This document shows positions 1-11,690 of a stretch of DNA of 64,000 nucleotides, piece by piece. The notes under the pieces are model-generated. The model saw only the letters and a list, made by a program, of their open reading frames with translations. It made no database searches and was not told the origin of the DNA. The position numbers and the translations under genes are program-made. The stretch covers positions 10,178,001-10,242,000 of the forward strand of contig NC_135566.1 of the NCBI RefSeq assembly GCF_964340395.1, read 5' to 3'. The DNA comes from Glandiceps talaboti. Lineage: Eukaryota > Hemichordata > Enteropneusta > Spengelidae. Numbering within the stretch: the first letter of the stretch is position 1; each line of letters starts with the position of its first letter.

Positions 1-211
1 TACATCAGGCTAAAAATGTAAACATGTACCAAGAAGGTCTCAAGTCAGGCAAAATAACGAAGATAAAATAGCAATGAACGATTAGCCGACATCTACATCG
101 GATTGGACTCCACCAAACAACGCAGGTTTTCACCGGGTACTCCGGTTTCCTCCTGCACTAACACTCAACCCTCCTCCTGTTATTGGGCAATGCTTGTTGG
201 ATGGTATATAA

Positions 212-1102
212 GGGGAGAACCATTTGATTTCTGCGGGGTATGGAGGATTTTGAGTACCAGAAAATTTGTTTCCAGGTGAACCAGAAAAAAAAATTTGACC
301 CTGTAATGGCTTGAGAAAAAAAATTGTCATAACAAACAGAAGTGAAAAAAATTTTGTCACAGTGCACCAGAAATGAGCAAATTTGGAAAAATGTTTTTAA
401 TACAAAGTATAAATTCCTGTTTTTCCAGCACTTATCATTAAAGCATGCACTATATAGCTCTGCTTTAAACCCAAGTGTTCCTTTCCTTTTCTGACCCAAG
501 AAAACATATTTCAGGATTTTTGTTGCAATATCTCAATGACACAGTCAATATCTGAAGGGGACTATTTGGTTTCTGTAAATTAAGACAATTTAAAAGACAA
601 GACAGGAGTCAATAAACTAGTGTTAAAATCAATATATTTTTCTTTCAATATAAATCTCTTATAAAGATATTTTCTTCTGGTTTCTGGTACTACTATGAAT
701 GATGGCTTAAAGGAAAGCAATTCACAGGGGTCAGGACAGCACTCCCCAGATCAGTCAGCTCCTCAGGGATATTTTACCAGTCATCTTTTGTACATACAAA
801 TTTAAGTAGCAGAAGTATGGTTGCTAGACAGACGTCTTTCATACTAACTGCTAATTCTTCTACTTGCACAGAACAAGTTATTTAGAGGTACAGTTGTGAA
901 CCATTGTGACGTGGTATAGGTATGAACAACGCATTACAAACTTAACGACTAATTAAAATAATTTGCACTGCTACTCCATTTGAAAAAAAAATTGATGCAG
1001 GACTGACAGTAGAAAAAAAATTGCTGTCACTGACTGGAAAAAAAATTGCTCCCATACCTACTTCCTCCATACCCCCCCCCCAGAAAACAAATGGTTCTCC
1101 CC
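212..1102. mobile_element. MITE, 891 bp, TAA target duplications
   Basis: The left end GGGGAGAACCATTTG..TATGGAGGA and its inverted copy at 1063-1102 form TIRs of about 36 bp. TAA flanks both ends (209-211 and 1103-1105), as for PIF/Harbinger-type elements. No coding frame; the interior is AT-rich with repeated GAAAAAAAATT runs. Confidence 0.7.
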
Positions 1103-2584
1103 TAAAGAAATAAATTTAGAGATGGGATTTGGTTTTTGACCATGGAACTGTGAACATCTGACTCAACTCAGGCTCCGGCTCTGAGTGAGGCATACATTAG
1201 ACAAATTAGACAATGATGAGCATAATATTTGTAAACAGGATAACTTGTTGATTGTCGAATTCAGATTAATACCTAATTTTCCAATAGCGTGATCAACACT
1301 TGTCTTAAGCTTACACGTGAGTGGAAATTACATCTGCATGTCATGCCATGTCATGTCATGTCTTCTAGAACAGTGCATCCAGGTCAGAGATGATGATAGT
1401 AAATTATATTAAGAATAATGACATCATTATAATTTCAAGTAGATTTACAACGCAACTGTTGGTGTGTGGTGTTTCTCTCTGCTTGAGTGTAAAAGCGTAC
1501 GTATACCGGTATGTGACGACGATAACCTGTGTGGCTAATTCCCAACTTAGACAAGCTCGTTAGATCCTGGTACCTTGGAAAGATAGTTAGAGTGGAGAAT
1601 CGTTTTACGTTCTGCCGATCTACCCACAACTACCATACTTAGACACCGAAACAATACACAAGGCAACACCAGAACGGAACACGAGTTTAAGAACAGTGAG
1701 GCTGTCATCATCCGTCCGACAGTGCGTGGAAAAACATACATTGTACATGAGATGAATATAGATGAAGCACCTAGATTACCATCTAAATTTAGGTAAGCCT
1801 ATGTTTGGCTATTCGTGCATGTGTCCTGTCAATTTCAAAAGAAAAATACCAACATTCATAGATTTATTGTGACTGCCAACTGTTGCCGATATGTTAATCC
1901 CCAAACATACCACTTATTTCAGGATGGCGTACACAATACAAACATACCGTCTAAAAAATATATTGTACATAAAGTATAAGAAAATTTGAATGACAATATT
2001 TCTGTATGATTGTAAGAAGTACTCAGATTGTGTTATCCATACATGTCAGGTCACATTTCTCTGAAGAGGGTGGGGTGGGGTGGGTTTTATATATTCATAT
2101 AACAAATGTAATGTTGTTTCCTTGTATGGCAAACGAATATGATAGCTGCACTCTGATGCATACATTATTTCCCCTGCCATTTCAAATCTGTAGCCAAACA
2201 TTGGACTCAAGTAACAATTTGGTATTAACCTTACATTAAAAAAACTCATGCATGGTGAATGTATTTGTTACTCATTATTTCGACCTATGACCAAACATAT
2301 TCATTAAACACAGAACGATCAACTGTAAAAATATGAGACCTCGTGAATTTACACCGTATTTAACATGTATATACGTGTGCACATAGAATAACCAAACTTT
2401 GTTGTTTCCCTCCTTCTTGTCATATCAGGCCAGCATGGTTGCATAGTTTAGCTTACGTATTCAGATTCTGACCCGAGATATTAGTGGACCTTAAGGACAA
2501 GACCTCACCAGATTGTTGTAAATACTAGTAAATTGGAATTATCCTGAAAGCAGCAGCCGGTGCTAGAAAATCACGGAGTTGTGA
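1103..2584. other. Non-coding stretch, nothing recognised
   Basis: Only short frames under 80 codons without family resemblance; AT-rich. No splice-flanked exon recognised. Confidence 0.5.
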
Positions 2585-3480
2585 GTCGCCATATTTTAGT
2601 CATAAAATGTCACACCATTAGCAGTGTGTATTGACACAACATGAAGGGTTAACATTGCTAAAAAAAAAATAACAGGAATTATCGACTGATTATTACCATA
2701 AGTGTTCAGAAAAAGCTAGGCCACAAAATGTGTAGTATTGGATGATATGTAACGAATTTAAACTTAACAGATTGTTTTAACAGTCGTTCAAAAGTACCAG
2801 AAGTAGATTGTACTTACATTCACGCTAAGAAGTCCCACAGTCTGCAACCCGACCACACGAGCAACAGAAATACGTGCCTGTATGTAGTTATAAAACAAAC
2901 ATCTCATTGTGCAATGCATCTAGGGGGATTACAAAATGGGAATATGTGGGTGGGGGTTACAAAAATAAATAATTTCTATTGTCGCTTGTCAACATTCACA
3001 GCATCGATTGTCCTGTCCCTACAGCACAGTATACACCAGGGTTTCTTATACATCATCAATGACAATTTTTCCGATACTAGAATGCTACCTTCTCATGTTA
3101 AAATGATAAGTACTTATTCAGAAACTATTCAACAGGTAGTCTGTAAGATTTGCCATGACGGGGCGCCCTCACACATCGGTCAACTCCTCCCACGTCTATC
3201 GAACGGTACCCTTCCTGGCGTTTGCGACCAGATTGGATAAGAGGAGGCCGGTGAGGGCGGAACGGCAAGACGTATCTTACAGTCTATTCAACAGGCATAA
3301 TAGCCAAATAACAGGATACACACATCTGTGGTAGTGGAGAGTTGGAGAGTATTTCTTAGTAGGTAGAGGCAAAAAGGTAGAAGGATAAACTATATGTCAA
3401 CATGATATTTGTGTCGCTTTTTCATAAGAATTCAGAAACTTGACTGCCAACTGTATTCTTAGTTACATGTGAAGCCTGGT
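2585..3480 (+). repeat. Dispersed repeat family X, right part
   Basis: From AGTCGCCATATTTTAGTC onward it matches 8985-9945 and part of 26067-26570 in order and orientation, differing by small indels. The right portion (3150-3290) is GC- and CpG-richer. Open frames in it are not conserved between copies. Confidence 0.75.
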
Positions 3481-3914
3481 ATATTTTTATATCAAGTCCA
3501 AAGACCCTGATAAAAGGTGTTAATTATGGTTCAACCCCACGGTGAGCAAAGCTTGAACAGAGCATGTCACTGGTAATAAAATGCTGTGGTCATCGCTCAT
3601 TAAATATTCATTTGGTACAGCTGTTTTGACTATGTCCAAACAGGACTCCACTGACAGTCCTTTAAATATGACGTGGGGACCCATCAACATAATCATGTTT
3701 ATATGAACACAGCAGGAGGGAGCACAGGAATGTGTGCTGATTGAGGGCATTTGACCAGTCATTATTTGTACACAAGTTTTAATCCATCTAACTCATCAAG
3801 TCGCACATTCTCGAACAATCAAAAAAGAACCCAGACTATTATATAAAGTATTAATTCATTTTATCTCATTTTTACCTTCCGTAAGGAAGGTTATAATATA
3901 CTGATGAAGTCTGT

Positions 3915-3971
3915 GTGTCTGTGCATGTGTGTGTGTGTGTGTGTCTGTGCATGTGTGTGTGTGTGTCTGTG

Positions 3972-4020
<49 letters not shown>
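3915..4020. repeat. TG dinucleotide microsatellite
   Basis: Interrupted (TG)n with repeated CTGTGCATG interruptions, ending in a pure TG run. Confidence 0.9.
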
Positions 4021-4022
<2 letters not shown>

Positions 4023-4164
4023 CACCATTTACGAAAAAATGGCTGCATCAATTCAAACAAAATTTCATAGACATGTTCCGTAGGGTAATGGCAAGAACTG
4101 ATTAGGTTTTTGGTAATAATCCGATGAATATTAATGACCAATTTGAGTAATTAATCGATCGAAC

Positions 4165-4276
4165 GAGTATAAAGTTGGCATCAGATTCAGATTCAGATTC
4201 AGGTAGCGTTGTCTTATGAACGTTATATTGAGCGTCAGATGGCCTCAGATCCGAATCTGATGCCAACTTTATACTC
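4165..4276. repeat. Foldback with perfect 24-bp arms
   Basis: GAGTATAAAGTTGGCATC begins the left arm (4165-4188); its exact complement ends at 4276 (4253-4276). The loop is 64 bp and contains ATTCAG repeats. Confidence 0.8.
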
Positions 4277-5585
4277 ATGCTCTACACTACTGAGAAAGAC
4301 TCTGTTTTCAGGGGTTTTATGCCAACCTTATTTTGTGTTTCCCTTGGATCTGCACTCTGCATTGGCTGCACAAACACAAGAAAAAAGAAGACCGAGGCAG
4401 GGTATTTCAGTGATTCAAACTCACCAGAAAACATTTTTTTTCTTGGCCTTAAAATAGGTTTACAATGATCGCAGAGTTCACAAACAGGTGAAATATTTAT
4501 CATCGTTTCAATTTCGTCAGATATGGACTTATCATTTTCAAATTTCACACACTAATGCGCAGGTGAATAAAGAGAAATCGTGTCTTTTTAGATTTTTGAT
4601 TAGAAGTTTAGGAAGTATTATATTGACCTCGAACCGTCTCCTTTTTCCCGTGTTCTTTTCCGATTTCTCTCGATAACAAACTACCGCTGTTTGTTGCAAG
4701 GCTTGTACATAATCATTTATCTAGCCCTGTATCTCAGGATATAAATACACTCTCACATATTTATCAAATGTAATAATCTATCATTTATACCCAAATGTGT
4801 GTGGTCAAAATATGGAAAATATACCAAGCCTCGCCTAGCCTACGAAGAAAATTTCGCGACAATGTATCAATAATGGTGACCTATACATTGACCTCTATAT
4901 AATTAGTGTACAGTGAGGGTGCGCCACTCAACAAAATCTTGAGAATGTGTAAACTCGTGGTGGGACAGAAGGAAGTTCAACACCCACATGCCATATCCCG
5001 GGTATGTAGAGGATGGCAAGCTTTCCTGTGCTGAGAATAGGAGGCGTGGCAGGCATTTGAACACCATTGTTTACAACTAACTTTCATTGGGACTTGACGA
5101 ATCACAGATATAGAGCTAAATTTCTTGCATAAATCCTTACGGAAGGCATTAAGTTTAAATCTGGTATTGTATATTCTACATCACTTGTTTATTATTACAA
5201 CTTATTCACTGTTGGAAGACGACCTCCCTATGTCCACAGCGCAGCGTCCCGTGTATTCTATTCATATTCCAGCGCGATTCGATCGAGTTAAATATATGTA
5301 TTTCTCTCTGTATTATAATTAGATATTAATTAGCGATTCAAGATACTGAAATAATAAACAAGAACTTGACGGAACTTTTGATGTTGTCTTTATTCATGTT
5401 ATTCAATATTGTTATAGAAAACAGGAAAGAAAGCTGTCACTATTTTTAAAAATTAGTTGCGTTTTGGGGGATGTATTCATCAAAATGTTGACACTGACCC
5501 AGGATTGAAAATTAGCCCTTTAAAGTGACAATCCCAAGATGGTGATAGACGTAAACACACATTCTTATAAATGTGGCTATCTCCT

Positions 5586-7440
5586 GGGGGCTTGGAAGAT
5601 TGGTGGAGAGTCATTATTTTTTTTCCCACCTGCTTGCCTGAGAATTATTTTTTCTCTCCTTCGCCTATGCTGGCAACTTTTTTTTCTTTGCTTCTTTGAG
5701 ATATCCTGATTTTTTTACGTCAATGTTGAACACCTACTTTTGTTGCCACAATTTTCTGTTTGGTTTTCGCACAGGGTAATACAGAGAGTAAAAAGATGCT
5801 GTTCTATCACACACAGATTTTATTTAGAAAACTACATATTTCATACATGTTTGATTTTCAATTAAATAAACATCATTGACAGTTTTTATGCCATGTGACA
5901 CACTGAAAATACAAATCGGAAACTTAATCGGTGAGCTCAAACATTCAGATAGACCGATCAGTTTCTTCAGCTTGGGGGATTGGGGGGGGGGGTGTCAGTG
6001 TTTTTTTCCATTGGGCCGACAAACAGTCACTGACCCCCGTGAATAAAGTTTCATAGCATCTGACAGTAAGCTGTAGAGGGAAGAGGTTTGAGACTGGGAT
6101 ATGTCCACCTCTTGTGTGAGTGTGTGTGAATGGGGGGGGGGGGGTTCTAGGGGGTCTCCCCCATAGAAGCCCTGGAGGCTTTTTACTTCGAAAGGTAATG
6201 TTTAGGCTATTCACAGACACTTTTAGACAATAATTTGCAAGCTTTACAAGACAGCTCCAACATGTAAAATGCAACTACATAAGGTTGAAACATGTTTGAA
6301 ATAAAGTTCCATAGCATCTTGACAGTAAGAGGTGGAAGAAAGAACTTTGATTTGAAACTGGAACACGTCTACCTCTTATGGGGGGAGGGGGTTCTAGGAG
6401 GTCTCCCCTTAGAAGCCCTGGAGGATTTTTACTCTTAAAGCCAGTTTTCAGGCTATTAACAGACACTTTCAGACAATAATTTGCAAGCTTTACAAGACAG
6501 CTCAAGTTTTTCAAGTTTTTTTTACAAATTTTGGTGAATCTTATTGTTGGGTTAACGAATGAGTGACCTCTGGGGTGATGGAGTCCAAGGCCCCCCCCCC
6601 CACCGCCAGATCTACAGTTTTTTGTTTCTATTTAGGCAATTTTTAGGTTATTCATAGCCTCTGAGATATATATTGCCAAGCATCGAAAAGCTAAAGTAAA
6701 TATAACTTTTTAATAAGTTTTCCATGTTATAAAAGTGGGTCTGTAACATTGGTATAGGGGCATTGATATTGCATGTATAGTAAAGTTACTGATGTGTGAG
6801 GTCATACCTAGTGTACAATAGAAACTTGAATTTGAGTTGTGGTGTCGATACATGTAGTGTCTGAAATAGGAAGTATATTCATCCCTTCTGACAAATTCAT
6901 ACTGAAGAGACTAGAACAATTTAGATTAAGTTCTTTTATAAACTATATAATACTATGAAGATTACGATAACAAAACCTTCAAGCTCACTTTTGCCCCAAA
7001 GTGCAAGATAAGTGAAACACTGTGAAACAGCCAAACACTTACATGGCATGTTCTGTAACTAGTGTGGTAGCTAGGCAATATATGTATTATATGTATAATT
7101 TCATGTATAGTTATGTTTGAACCCTTACATGAAGTAATATTTAAACAATTTATGAAAGAAACAGAGACAAGAACAAATATATATATGTACCACAGGCCAA
7201 CGAAACTGACTGGTCCCTGACATGTGTTTGAAAATGTTTGTCATGATTTGACAAGTGTCCTGGTTGGAGAGGTACGAGCAGGTTGAACAGTATACTCGAA
7301 CCTGTGCATCATTTCCCTGCCAAGACATTTTTTTCTAGCAGCAGTGGTCCATCTTTTTTTCCATCACCCACTCATATCCGGATTCTTTTTCAAGCAACTC
7401 CATTTGGCATCTTTTTTTCCCCGAAATCTTCCAAGCCCCC
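5586..7440. mobile_element. Possible MITE-like element with inverted GGGGGCTTGGAAGATT arms
   Basis: GGGGGCTTGGAAGATT at 5586-5601 is inverted at 7425-7440. The right end continues CCGGATATCAAATGGTCCACCC, sharing ACCATTTGAT with the MITE at 212. The left terminus seems lost. Confidence 0.4.
6045..6505. repeat. Tandem duplication of about 210 bp
   Basis: 6045-6255 and 6299-6505 share AAAGTTTCATAGCATC..GACAGTAAG, a poly-G tract, TAGAAGCCCTGGAGG and TAATTTGCAAGCTTTACAAG. A weaker third partial copy follows at 6570-6690. Confidence 0.75.
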
Positions 7441-8106
7441 CCCGGATATCAAATGGTCCACCCTTTAATAATAACAACTTACATACATCATAGACCGTCA
7501 ATATATATGCATACACACAATACATTTTGTATGTACTTGTCCTAAAAGTTAACCATCTAGTCCGTCACATGTCATGAACGATGTGAGTACAATACACATG
7601 TAATCTATAGCCCCATTGAGATATCTCAAACATGCAGTAATCAATCAAACAGTTGGTTGTGAAGCCCCTATAGAAGATACTTGAAGATATTGAAAGGACT
7701 GTATAAATTAGACACACTTCACTGGTATTTCGAGTTGATGGTGGAATTAATTACTGAAAATAGACTTCACTTTTAATAGTGATTCTTTTCAGATGTTCAC
7801 ATCTATTCATAAAATTCACTATATTGAATAATTGTTTATCTGTATATGTATGTGTATGGTTTGGTGTTAGGTCTTCATTTCAGTAAGAACACAAATTAAA
7901 TCATAATAATGTGAGGCAGGTGTAAGGCTGGCAAATGTGGTGAAATCTTCATTGATTTTCAGCATACGATAGTGAACTGACAAGGGCATGCATGTATTAT
8001 ATACAATTTTATTAACATGTACTCATATACTCCAATGGTGAAAAGAGAGGTCTTACTCTACAAATACACGAGAATGTTCATCCACCCTCACAGACATTGA
8101 TCCACC

Positions 8107-8185
8107 CCTACATACATACATACATACATACATACATACATACATACATACATACATACATACATACATACATACACACATACAT
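8107..8185. repeat. TACA tetranucleotide microsatellite
   Basis: (ACAT)n, nearly pure for about 70 bp. Confidence 0.95.
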
Positions 8186-8261
8186 ACACACAGTGTATGT
8201 ATGTTTCAAGTTGGTCCTGACATGTATATAATCGTACGTGGTATTTCAATTCAATATGGGT

Positions 8262-9945
8262 ACGTTCCTTATGTAAGCCCACTGTCTACAAATAGGGTGT
8301 ATAATTTGCCTTTAAAATGAGGTTCACTATATTATATTCTCAAATATTTTGGTCTAAATTGGTGAGAACACTTCCTTGGCCTGATGAGGCAATTGTGCCA
8401 TGGGAAGGGGTATGTATGTATGGGGTATATATACAGGTTACTTGTTGAAATAGGTCTGAAATGTGGTACAATGTGGCAGCACTTAACCTATTAATTAAGT
8501 CTGAACACAGGTTCCCTCTCCACCTTGCATTCAACTTACATACACTCGAGTAATCATTATTTCATTAAATTGAAATGACAAAAAACAGTTGTCTAAGAAG
8601 ATATTACAGTTATCTAAAACAAATCCATTCTAACCTGTTTTCTCATCAGAGTTTAGCTATTTTGAGTCTTCGCTTTTCTAAGATGGACACACACTAAAAC
8701 TACTGTCGCGAGTTGATACAACAGTGATAAGCTATTGAATGGACATTGATTTAATTATAGTCTCAGTAGGGTGGCATCTCTGAAAACTTGTCTATTTAGA
8801 GTTCCATGAACTTGCAGTGCTGTTTTGGGACTTCCAATGTTTACACTATCTTGATCACAGGGTGATTAGAATTGCACAACAGAGGAACTGCTATCACCCC
8901 GACCCACTTTGAAGAACAATAGCTTTAGTTTGCGTCTTTAGCCTCATGCCAGCTTTAACACCAAAGGCTATAGATTACCAGTGTGTAACAGTGTGTATCG
9001 ACATAACGTGAAGGGTTAACATTGCTAAAAAATAAACAGGAATTATCGACTGATTATTACCATAATGTTAATATTAAATTTAGACGTGTTCAGAAAAAAG
9101 TTGGGCCACAAATGTGTAGTATTGGATGATATATAACGAATTTAAACTTAACATTGTTTTAACAGTCGTTCAAAAGTACCAGAAGTAGATTGTACTTACA
9201 TTCATGTAACCCGTCCACAGAAATACGTGCGTGTAATTATAAAACACAAACACCAACTTGTGCACTGCGTCTAGGGGGATTACAAAATGGGAATGGGCGG
9301 GTGGGGGTTACAAATATAATTTCTATTGTCGCGTGTGCATTCACAGCATCGATTGACCTGTCCTTACAGCACAGTATACACCAGGGTTTCTTAAACATCA
9401 TCAGTGACAATTTTTTCGATACTAGAATGCTACCTTCTCATGTTAAAACGATAAGTACTTATTCAGAAACTATTGAACAGGTCGTCTGTAAGATTTGCCA
9501 TGGCGGGGCGCCCTCACACATCGGTCAACTCCTCCCACGTCTATCGAACTGTACCCTTTCCTGGCGTTTGAGACCAGATCGGATAAGAGGAGGCCGGTGA
9601 GGGCGGAACGGCATGACGTATCTTACAGTCCAGTCAACAGGGCATAATGGCCAAATAACAGGATACACACATCTGTGGTTGTGGAGAGTTGGAGAGTATT
9701 TCTTTATAGGTAGAGGCAAAAAGGTAGAAGGACACAGATATATTTTGGTAGGGGGCAGTGGGCGTATGAATCTAGTAAGAGAGTATTTTGTGAAATGTTG
9801 CTGTTGGAGTGTACGAACAACTTGCAATCACTTTCCCTACCTAAATCTATATGTCAACGTGATATCCGTGTCGCTTTTTCATAAGAATTCAGAAATTTTA
9901 TGTTAGTTACATGTAAAGCCTGGTATATTTTTTATTTCACACCCA
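8262..9945 (+). repeat. Dispersed repeat family X, longest copy
   Basis: The left part (GTTCCTTATGTAAGCCCACTG onward) matches 25385-26100 and 27539-28190. The right part matches 2585-3480. No transposase or RT frame is visible. Confidence 0.75.
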
Positions 9946-10460
9946 AAGTGTGCTAGAACTATATACATACATACGGTATCAAAAGGTACATCATATGTCA
10001 TTGGTCCATAAAACGTGTGCTTGAGGAGTTCTTTAAATGAACGATATGTTTCCGGCATGCAGTGCTTCTCGTTCGCTCGAGGGTCTCAGAACCATTAACC
10101 ACCACTGCTTGTTAACAGGTGCGGCATATCCTCTGGCATATCCGACATTTCATGAAGAAACTGCCAATATCATCTCATCTATCATTGCCAACTTAACCTC
10201 TATCCGACCGAAAGGTTGTTTACTCTGTTTTGTGAGCTCGAAAAAATACTCTCTGAATCGCGATGATTTGGTGCAGTAGGGAATGTAAAAAAGAACAACT
10301 TTATAAAAAAAGACTTTACTTTTCAAAAACGTAGTATGTTGGTCATGCTATTCATGAATCATGGTCATATCGCATACACAGAGATCAATTTACAATAGAG
10401 AAACGTATTTTGTTTTCATTAATTACTCAATTAAATTTAATGATTATTTCATATATAGGA

Positions 10461-11265
10461 ATGTATGTATGTATGTATGTATGTATGTATGTATGTATGT
10501 ATGTATGTATGTATGCATGTGTAAGTGTGCATGTGTGCATGTGTGCATGTATGCATGTATGCATGTATGTATGTATGTATGTATGTATGTATGTATGTAT
10601 GTATGTATGTATGTGTGCATGTGTGCATGTGTGCATGTGTGCATGTATGTATGTATGTATGTATGTATGTATGTATGTATGTATGTATGTATGTATGTGT
10701 GTGTGTGTAAGTGTGCATGTGTGCATGTGTGTGTGCATGTATGTATGTATGTATGTATGTATGTATGTATGTATTTATGTATGTATGTGTGTATGTGTGT
10801 ATGTGTGTATGTGTGCATGTGTGTATGTGTGCATGTATGCATGTATGCATGTATGCATGTATGTATGTATTTATGTATGTATGTATGTATGTATGTATGT
10901 ATGTATGTATGTATGTATGTGTGTGTGTGTAAGTGTGCATGTGTGCATGTGTGCATGTGTGCATGTATGCATGTATGTATGTATGTATGTATGTATGCAT
11001 GTATGTATGTGTGTATGTGTGTATGTGTGCATGTGTGCATGTGTGCATGTATGCATGTATGCATGTATGTATGTATGTATGTATGTATGTATGTATGTGT
11101 GCATGTGTGTGTGCATGTGTGCATGTATGCATGTACGCATGTATGTACGCATGTATGTATGTATGTATGTATGTATGTATGTATGTATGTATGTATGTGT
11201 GTATGTATGTATGTATGTGTGCATGCATGTGTGCATGTGTGCATGTGTGCATGTATGCATGTATG

Positions 11266-11296
<31 letters not shown>

Positions 11297-11380
11297 GTAT
11301 GTATGTATGTATGTATGCATATATATGTGTGTGCGTGCATGCATGTATACATACATACATACATACATACATACATACAT
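10461..11380. repeat. 0.9-kb ATGT satellite with strand switch
   Basis: (ATGT)n interspersed with GTGC and GTGT variants, repeatedly in the order GTAAGTGTGCATGTGTGCATG. At about 11347 (GTATAC) the unit flips to (ATAC)n. Both strands are open only because the unit holds no stop. Confidence 0.95.
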
Positions 11381-11577
11381 GTACATTGTAGATCACTGTA
11401 CGCACATTTTACAAAATTCTGTAGCCCTCTTTCAATCATCAACAACTTTCAAGCCTCCCCTCCCCTCCCCTTTCAACCTCCACCTTGTTTACATGTGCCC
11501 CCTATTTCTCTCCAGTGACGGAAACTTCAGTAAACAGCATATCTACAAAGCAAACTAGCAGGAAGTCAAAGGTGAGT

Positions 11578-11690
11578 AAAGGTCAGTTTCCTGGGGTGAG
11601 TGGTAATGGTGACTGAAGCGCCGCCGATGGGTAAATAACGTTATCACTCAGTCATCACTACCACACAATTTATCAGGAAACTGACCTTTT
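11578..11690. repeat. Foldback element, 113 bp
   Basis: AAAGGTCAGTTTCCTG..GTGACTGA (11578-11616) is inverted at 11648-11690, imperfect over about 40 bp. Confidence 0.7.

Noticed and set aside
5945-6514. Two similar minus-strand frames with PPGLL and poly-Pro
   Set aside because: Similarity comes from a non-coding tandem duplication and the prolines from a G homopolymer; the frames differ in phase around that tract.
2585-9945. A pair of direct repeats 6.4 kb apart resembling LTRs
   Set aside because: Copies differ in extent, extra copies exist at 25-28 kb and 39 kb without pairing, and there is no gag or pol frame, primer-binding site or polypurine tract between them.
10037-10279. 80-codon plus-strand frame starting MNDMFPACSASRSLEG
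   Set aside because: Slightly higher GC than surroundings, but no family resemblance, no splice partner and no second copy seen.
10361-11558. Long open frames (MYVC.. and HTYI.. repeats) on both strands
   Set aside because: They follow only from an ATGT tetramer that contains no stop in any frame; codon content is pure repeat.
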